A stretch of 64,000 nt of DNA from CAVXYG01 sp963706835. GTDB lineage: Bacteria; Actinomycetota; Actinomycetes; S36-B12; GCA-2699445. Shown one piece after another: positions 60,808 to 64,000 of the stretch (positions are counted from its first letter, which is position 1; each line of letters begins with the position of its first letter). Below the pieces are notes generated by a model. The model did not search any database. It was not told where the DNA came from and saw nothing but the letters and a program-made list of their open reading frames with translations. A program made the translations under genes and the position numbers. Where the stretch lies: positions 186,001 to 250,000 of the forward strand of contig CAVPOB010000014.1 in NCBI GenBank assembly GCA_963706835.1, written 5' to 3'.

Positions 60808-61671
60808 CTACTGCTCCAACAACCCCAGCAAGTAGGTTCCATAGCCGCTCTTCACCAGCGGCTCGGCCAGCCCCGCCAGGGCCTCGTCGTCGATCCAGCC
60901 GTTCCGCCACGCGATTTCCTCCAGGCAGGAGACCTTGACGCCCTGGCGATCCTCCAGGACGCGCACGTACTCGCCGGCGTCCTGCAGGGAGGAGAATGTG
61001 CCGGTGTCCAACCACGCGGTCCCGCGCTCCAGCACCGTGACGTGCAGGCGGCCCTGCTGCAGGTAGGCGTCGTTGACGGCGGTGATCTCCAGCTCGCCGC
61101 GGGCGCTCGGCTTGATGGACTTGGCGATCTCGACCACACCGGCGTCGTAGAAGTACAGGCCGGGGACGGCGAACTTGCTCTTCGGCTTCGCCGGCTTCTC
61201 CTCGATCGACAGCACCGCGCCGTCGTCGGCGAACTCCACCACCCCGTACTCGGTGGGATTGGCAACCTGATAGGCGAAGACGTGGCCGCCGTCGATGTCG
61301 GTCAACGAGCCCAGACGGGACCCTAGTCCGGGCCCGTGGAAGATGTTGTCGCCGAGCACCAGTGCTGCGGCGTCACCGGCGAGGAAGTCCTCGCCCAGCA
61401 GGAAGGCCTGGGCCAGCCCCTCCGGCCGCGGTTGCACGACGTAGTCGAACTCCATGCCCAGGTCACGGCCATCGCCGAGCAGGCGCTGGAATGCGGACTG
61501 CTCCTCCGGCGTGGTGATGACGAGGATCTGCCGGAGTCCGGCCGACATCAGCGTGCCGATCGGATAGTGGACCATGGGCTTGTCGTAGACGGGCAACAAC
61601 TGCTTGCTCACTCCGCGCGTGATCGGCCACAGCCGCGAACCGGTACCGCCTGCCAGCACAATTCCCTTCAC
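60808..61671 (-). CDS. rmlA: Glucose-1-phosphate thymidylyltransferase
   Basis: 287 residues from GTG 61671 (GTG 61680 also possible). VKGIVLAGGTGSRLWPITRGVSKQLLPVYDKPMVHYPIGTLM is the nucleotide-binding loop, VVQPRPEGLAQAFLLGEDFLAGD the sugar-phosphate site, and VLGDNIFHG the metal-binding aspartate. It makes dTDP-glucose, the first step of dTDP-L-rhamnose synthesis. Divergent from rmlB with a 56-bp shared promoter region. Confidence 0.95.
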   Translation of the reverse strand: MKGIVLAGGTGSRLWPITRGVSKQLLPVYDKPMVHYPIGTLMSAGLRQILVITTPEEQSAFQRLLGDGRDLGMEFDYVVQPRPEGLAQAFLLGEDFLAGDAAALVLGDNIFHGPGLGSRLGSLTDIDGGHVFAYQVANPTEYGVVEFADDGAVLSIEEKPAKPKSKFAVPGLYFYDAGVVEIAKSIKPSARGELEITAVNDAYLQQGRLHVTVLERGTAWLDTGTFSSLQDAGEYVRVLEDRQGVKVSCLEEIAWRNGWIDDEALAGLAEPLVKSGYGTYLLGLLEQ

Positions 61672-61727
61672 GGGCGACACCCTATCGCTGACTGCCCAGC
61701 GAACGGGGCTGCTGCGTCGCTAGCCTG

Positions 61728-62723
61728 ATGCGTATGCGAATCCTGGTCACCGGCGCAGCCGGGTTCATCGGCTCGAACTACGTGCGGCGCATGCTCACTG
61801 GCGCCTACCCGGGGCACGAAGACACCGAGGTGACGGTGTTGGACCTCCTCACCTACGCCGGCACGCTGACGAACCTCGCCCCCGTCGCCGACAATCCGCG
61901 ATTCCGGTTCGTGGAGGGCGACATCCGCGACGGCGATCTGCTGGCCGATCTGGTGCCCGGTCACGATGCGATCGTCCACTTCGCGGCCGAGTCCCACGTG
62001 GACCGCTCGATCACTGGTGCCGCAGACTTCGTCCTCACCAATGTGCTCGGCACGCAGAAGCTGCTCCAAGCAGCCCTCGACGCCGGCACCGGGAAGTTCG
62101 TCCACGTCTCCACCGATGAGGTGTACGGGTCCATCGATGAGGGGTCCTGGACCGAGGACCGGCCGCTGGAGCCGAACTCCCCATACTCGGCCTCCAAGGC
62201 CTCCTCGGATCTGCTGGCCCGCGCCTACCACCGCACCTTCGGCATGCATGTGTGCGTGACGCGGTGCTCGAACAACTACGGGCCGCACCAGTTCCCCGAG
62301 AAGGTCATCCCGCTGTTCGTCACCAATCTGATGGACGGCAAGAAAGTGCCGCTCTACGGCGATGGGCTCAACGTGCGCGACTGGCTCCACGTCGATGATC
62401 ACTGCCGCGGCATCCAGTTGGTGCTCGACGGCGGGCGCCCCGGCGAGATCTACAACATCGGCGGCGGCACCGAGTTGACCAACAAGGAGCTCACCGGGGA
62501 ACTGCTCGAGGCGATGGGCGTCGGCTGGGAGATGGTGGAACCGGTAGCCGACCGGAAGGGCCACGACCGGCGCTACTCGGTGGACATCGGCAAGATCTCG
62601 GCCGAGCTCGGCTACGAGCCGCAGGTGCCGTTCTCGCAGGGGCTCGCCGACACGATCGACTGGTACCGCAGCAACGAAGCGTGGTGGCGGCCGCTGAAGG
62701 AAGGGACGGCTCCGGCGCGATGA
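61728..62723 (+). CDS. rmlB: dTDP-glucose 4,6-dehydratase
   Basis: 331 residues; ATG 61728, or ATG 61734 which gives the usual MRILVTGAAGFIGSNYVR. NAD-binding TGAAGFIG, FAAESHVDRSI, catalytic VSTDEVYGSI (T-D-E), Tyr/Lys in NSPYSASKASSD, and RCSNNYGPHQFPEKVIPLF. Second step of dTDP-rhamnose synthesis. Stop overlaps the rmlD start (ATGA). Confidence 0.96.
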   Translation: MRMRILVTGAAGFIGSNYVRRMLTGAYPGHEDTEVTVLDLLTYAGTLTNLAPVADNPRFRFVEGDIRDGDLLADLVPGHDAIVHFAAESHVDRSITGAADFVLTNVLGTQKLLQAALDAGTGKFVHVSTDEVYGSIDEGSWTEDRPLEPNSPYSASKASSDLLARAYHRTFGMHVCVTRCSNNYGPHQFPEKVIPLFVTNLMDGKKVPLYGDGLNVRDWLHVDDHCRGIQLVLDGGRPGEIYNIGGGTELTNKELTGELLEAMGVGWEMVEPVADRKGHDRRYSVDIGKISAELGYEPQVPFSQGLADTIDWYRSNEAWWRPLKEGTAPAR

Positions 62724-63577
62724 AGTGGCTCATCGTCGGTTCACAGGGACAGTTGGGCAGCGACCTCATGGAGCTGCTCGGCGATGACGCCGTGGGCGTC
62801 GACCTGCCAGACATCGACATCACATCGCAGGAATCGGTGAACGCGGTGCTGCAGCGGGTGCAGCCGGACGTCGTGGTGAACGCGGCCGCATACACGGCCG
62901 TGGACGCGGCCGAGTCCGACGAGGCGACCGCGCTGGCCGTCAACGGCACCGGCCCGGAGCACCTGGCGCGGGCCTGCGCGGCACTGCCGGACACGCGCCT
63001 GGTGCAGGTCAGCACCGACTACGTCTTCGCCGGCGACGGAGTCGGCCCGTACGACGAGGACGCGGCACCCGGCCCGGTCTCCGCCTACGGGCGCACCAAA
63101 CTGGCCGGCGAGCGGGCCGTCCTGGAGGTGCTGCCGGACCGTTCCTACGTGGTGCGTACTGCGTGGCTGTACGGCGAGCATGGCGCCAACTTCGTCAAGA
63201 CCATGCTGCATCTCGAAGCCACCAGGGACACCGTGTCGGTCGTCGATGACCAGCGCGGGCAGCCGACGTGGAGCCGCGACCTGGCCCAGCAGATCCTGGC
63301 GCTGGTCCGCGCTGACGCTCCGAGTGGCATCTACCACGGCACCAACAGCGGAGAGGTGACCTGGTACGGCTTCACGCGGGAGATCTTCCGCCTGGCCGGC
63401 GCCGATCCTGAGCGCGTGCTGCCCACCACCAGCGCCCAATTCCAGCGGCCCGCCCCGCGACCGGCCAACTCCGTGCTCGGGCACCGCCGCTGGCAGGAGG
63501 CCGGGATCGACGAGATGCGGACCTGGCAGGTGGCGCTCGCCGAGGCGCTGCCCAAGCTGCAGCAGTCATCGTCATAG
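62720..63577 (+). CDS. rmlD: dTDP-4-dehydrorhamnose reductase
   Basis: 285 residues from ATG 62720, overlapping rmlB by 4 nt. WLIVGSQGQLGSDLMELL, VVNAAAYTAVDAAE, QVSTDYVFAGDG, AYGRTKLAGERAVL (catalytic Tyr/Lys) and VRTAWLYGEHGANFVKTML. Final step to dTDP-L-rhamnose. The epimerase rmlC is not found in the window and must lie elsewhere. Followed by repeat array 5. Confidence 0.95.
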   Translation: MKWLIVGSQGQLGSDLMELLGDDAVGVDLPDIDITSQESVNAVLQRVQPDVVVNAAAYTAVDAAESDEATALAVNGTGPEHLARACAALPDTRLVQVSTDYVFAGDGVGPYDEDAAPGPVSAYGRTKLAGERAVLEVLPDRSYVVRTAWLYGEHGANFVKTMLHLEATRDTVSVVDDQRGQPTWSRDLAQQILALVRADAPSGIYHGTNSGEVTWYGFTREIFRLAGADPERVLPTTSAQFQRPAPRPANSVLGHRRWQEAGIDEMRTWQVALAEALPKLQQSSS

Positions 63578-63741
63578 GGCGGCGGCTGGCGTCCTGCTTC
63601 TGCCCGAGACCCGATTCGTGGGTGACCTGGGTCAGGCATGGCGCGGGGCTGCTCCGGCGGCCGGCACGGTTGGCCAGCCCCGCTGAGGCCGAGGACTTCG
63701 CTGGCGCGGGGCATGTCCGTCCCGCTGAAGTCCGGGGGGTT

Positions 63742-63966
63742 TGCACCCGGGACGGGGGTTTGCACCCGCGGCGGGGGCTGAGAAGACCCAATATCCGCGA
63801 ACTCTGCACCCGGAATGGGGGTTTGCACCCGCGGTGGGGGCTAACGAGCCGGATCGGGCCCGATTCACCACCGCGGCGGGTGCAAACCCCCGAATCGGGT
63901 GCACACCTCTCCTCCAATGACCCCGACTTCCCACCAAGGCGGGTGCAAACCCCCGAATCGGGTGCA
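63742..63966. repeat. FFRR intergenic repeat array 5
   Basis: Forward units 63742-63778 and 63805-63841, reverse units 63867-63903 and 63930-63966. Period 63 bp within each pair, 62 bp across the centre. It lies downstream of rmlD and fills most of the 423 bases to the window end, where I see no other gene. Confidence 0.9.
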
Positions 63967-64000
63967 CACCTCGGCCCCGATCGGCCTGCAAGCCCACCGG

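Overview
This 64-kb window is high-GC DNA and very probably comes from an actinobacterium. The support is dense GC-biased coding with many GTG starts and 4-nt start/stop overlaps, a GH125 enzyme, an actinobacterial-type Dcd, a Fur-family zinc regulator with a C-minus L33 paralogue, and a Wzz/BY-kinase polysaccharide locus. I could not place it to family. No rRNA or tRNA gene was recognised. Several genes carry single-base frameshifts in GC-rich runs, so part of the apparent gene decay may be sequence error.

Layout. 1-8.3 kb: a partial gene, a MacB/FtsX-type ABC exporter, a NERD-domain helicase, a broken alpha/beta hydrolase and an ABC-2 exporter. 8.5-13.9 kb is accessory: a repeat array, dcd, remnants of an ArdC/primase-like plasmid gene, a small operator-flanked regulator, a secreted repeat protein with a PxKF domain, a decaying Zur-controlled island (zinc-free L33, truncated CobW-like protein, dead flavoprotein) and a MazEF-type module. 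14-18 kb: a GH125 alpha-mannosidase, a hydrolase and an SRPBCC protein. 18.1-24.7 kb: a complete Wadjet anti-plasmid operon (jetABCD), divergent from an SF2 helicase. 26.5-36.7 kb: housekeeping and metabolic genes (PhzF-like, TrmL, Ser/Thr kinase, nitrilase, ornithine aminotransferase, amidase, alcohol dehydrogenase, TfoX). 36.7-40.4 kb: zinc regulator and znuABC with Zur-like boxes. 40.4-50.4 kb: a Vps62-like membrane protein, a multicopper oxidase and a giant secreted PKD/LamG protein. 51.4-63.6 kb: an exopolysaccharide cluster (flippase, three glycosyltransferases, BY-kinase, O-antigen ligase-like protein, two sulfotransferases, rmlA/B/D).

Most notable is a dispersed intergenic element seen five times (about 8.5, 37.35, 44.5, 50.8 and 63.7 kb). 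Each copy has four 37-bp units at an almost exact 63-bp period, two in one orientation and then two in reverse complement, with 26-bp spacers that keep their length but not their sequence. Each unit is itself two related halves. I do not recognise it as a described family.

The three Zur-like boxes (upstream of znuA, upstream of zur, and between rpmG and the CobW-like fragment) link two distant parts of the window into one zinc-starvation response.
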